Of a stretch of 64,000 nt of DNA, positions 63,839 to 64,000 are shown piece by piece; position 1 is the stretch's first letter; each line of letters opens with the position of its first letter. Source of the DNA: Nitzschia sp. DOCU1. Its lineage: Eukaryota; Bacillariophyta; Bacillariophyceae; Bacillariales; Bacillariaceae. The translations under genes were made by a program, and so were the position numbers. The notes beneath the pieces were generated by a model. The model made no database searches and was not told the origin of the DNA. It saw only the letters and a list, made by a program, of their open reading frames with translations. Location: assembly GCA_951394045.1 (NCBI GenBank), contig OX595987.1:2480001-2544000 (forward strand). Reading direction: 5' to 3'.

Positions 63839-64000
63839 GCGCAGAGAAAAGTAGTCTTTCTCATCAGAAAATCGTCTCTGTTACATAATGAAACCCGACG
63901 GAGTATGGTTTCGCCTCGTTGTGGTTTCTTATCAGTAAATTCGGTCCGTTTCCAGAGAGTAAAGACGTCCGAGTAGAAAAAGCAAATGGTGGAACAAAAT
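63839..64000. other. Right-edge 3' flank
   Basis: 162 bp after the second phosphatase stop, with no feature seen. Confidence 0.4.

Noticed and set aside
1..64000. CRISPR arrays, bacterial operons, ribosome-binding sites, rRNA or tRNA genes.
   Set aside because: None seen. Introns, organelle presequences and gene content show nuclear eukaryotic DNA. A covariance-model scan for tRNA and other RNAs was not possible here.

Overview
The window looks like nuclear DNA of a diatom, most consistent with Phaeodactylum tricornutum; this is inferred from the sequence and was not checked by search. Supporting signs are short GT-AG introns (mostly 68-170 bp), a dense layout of convergent and divergent eukaryotic genes separated by tens to hundreds of bases, several bipartite plastid presequences with a Phe right after the signal peptide (for example NASAF and SGAF), and a diatom-type Ty1/copia retrotransposon. 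About 25 host genes are supported, many of them only after splicing exons by hand.

Layout. 1-1206: ankyrin-type protein running off the left edge (-). 2414-2911: ribosomal protein S11/uS17 (+). 3169-14151: a complete ATM-type PIKK checkpoint kinase (-). 15016-15391: small spliced acidic protein (+). 15615-16674: COQ5 methyltransferase (-). 17031-17603: plastid Rieske-like four-Cys protein (+). 18024-19409: MAK11/PAK1IP1-like WD40 protein (+). 19458-20816: nucleotide-sugar transporter (-). 21454-22047: single-pass membrane protein (+). 22068-24611: PPR protein (-). 25097-29063: Ski2/DDX60-like RNA helicase (+). 29184-30845: PqiA-like membrane protein (-). 31220-32005: plastid Mpv17/PMP22 protein (+). 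32093-36570: two tandem secreted prolyl-4-hydroxylase/ankyrin fusion genes (-).

36812-42328 is a 5,517 bp copia-type LTR retrotransposon on the minus strand, with 283 bp LTRs that I read as identical and a perfect GAACT target duplication. It sits in the short divergent promoter between the second P4H gene and a plastid-type CxxC protein (42427-43524, +). After it come a hypothetical protein (43575-44300, -), a gene-poor 1.85 kb, CPSF73 (46152-48553, +), a repeat-rich propeller-like protein (48940-50544, -), a START-like protein (51127-53042, +), a CorA/MRS2 Mg2+ channel (53238-54587, -), a small ORF, a conserved plastid protein (55358-56755, -), a thylakoid-lumen-targeted aldo/keto reductase (57076-58498, +), a topoisomerase VI B-like GHKL ATPase (58546-60850, -) and two tandem lipid phosphate phosphatases (61248-63838, +).

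The genes do not form one pathway. ATM and the Topo VI B-like ATPase both act in DNA break metabolism or topology; CPSF73 and the DDX60/Ski2-like helicase act on RNA; COQ5 and the PPR protein are probably mitochondrial; five proteins carry plastid-type presequences. The most unusual signal is in the retrotransposon. Its expected primer-binding site does not resemble the usual tRNA half-site. Instead it is a 14-15 nt perfect complement of the segment of its own LTR that lies about 30 nt past a TATA-like box, which points to Tf1-like self-priming. The rest of its 32-nt leader is a 12/13 complement of the LTR's outer end. Other points of note are a predicted 4-nt microexon, a predicted GC-AG intron confirmed by the duplicate gene, and an AKR lacking its catalytic His.
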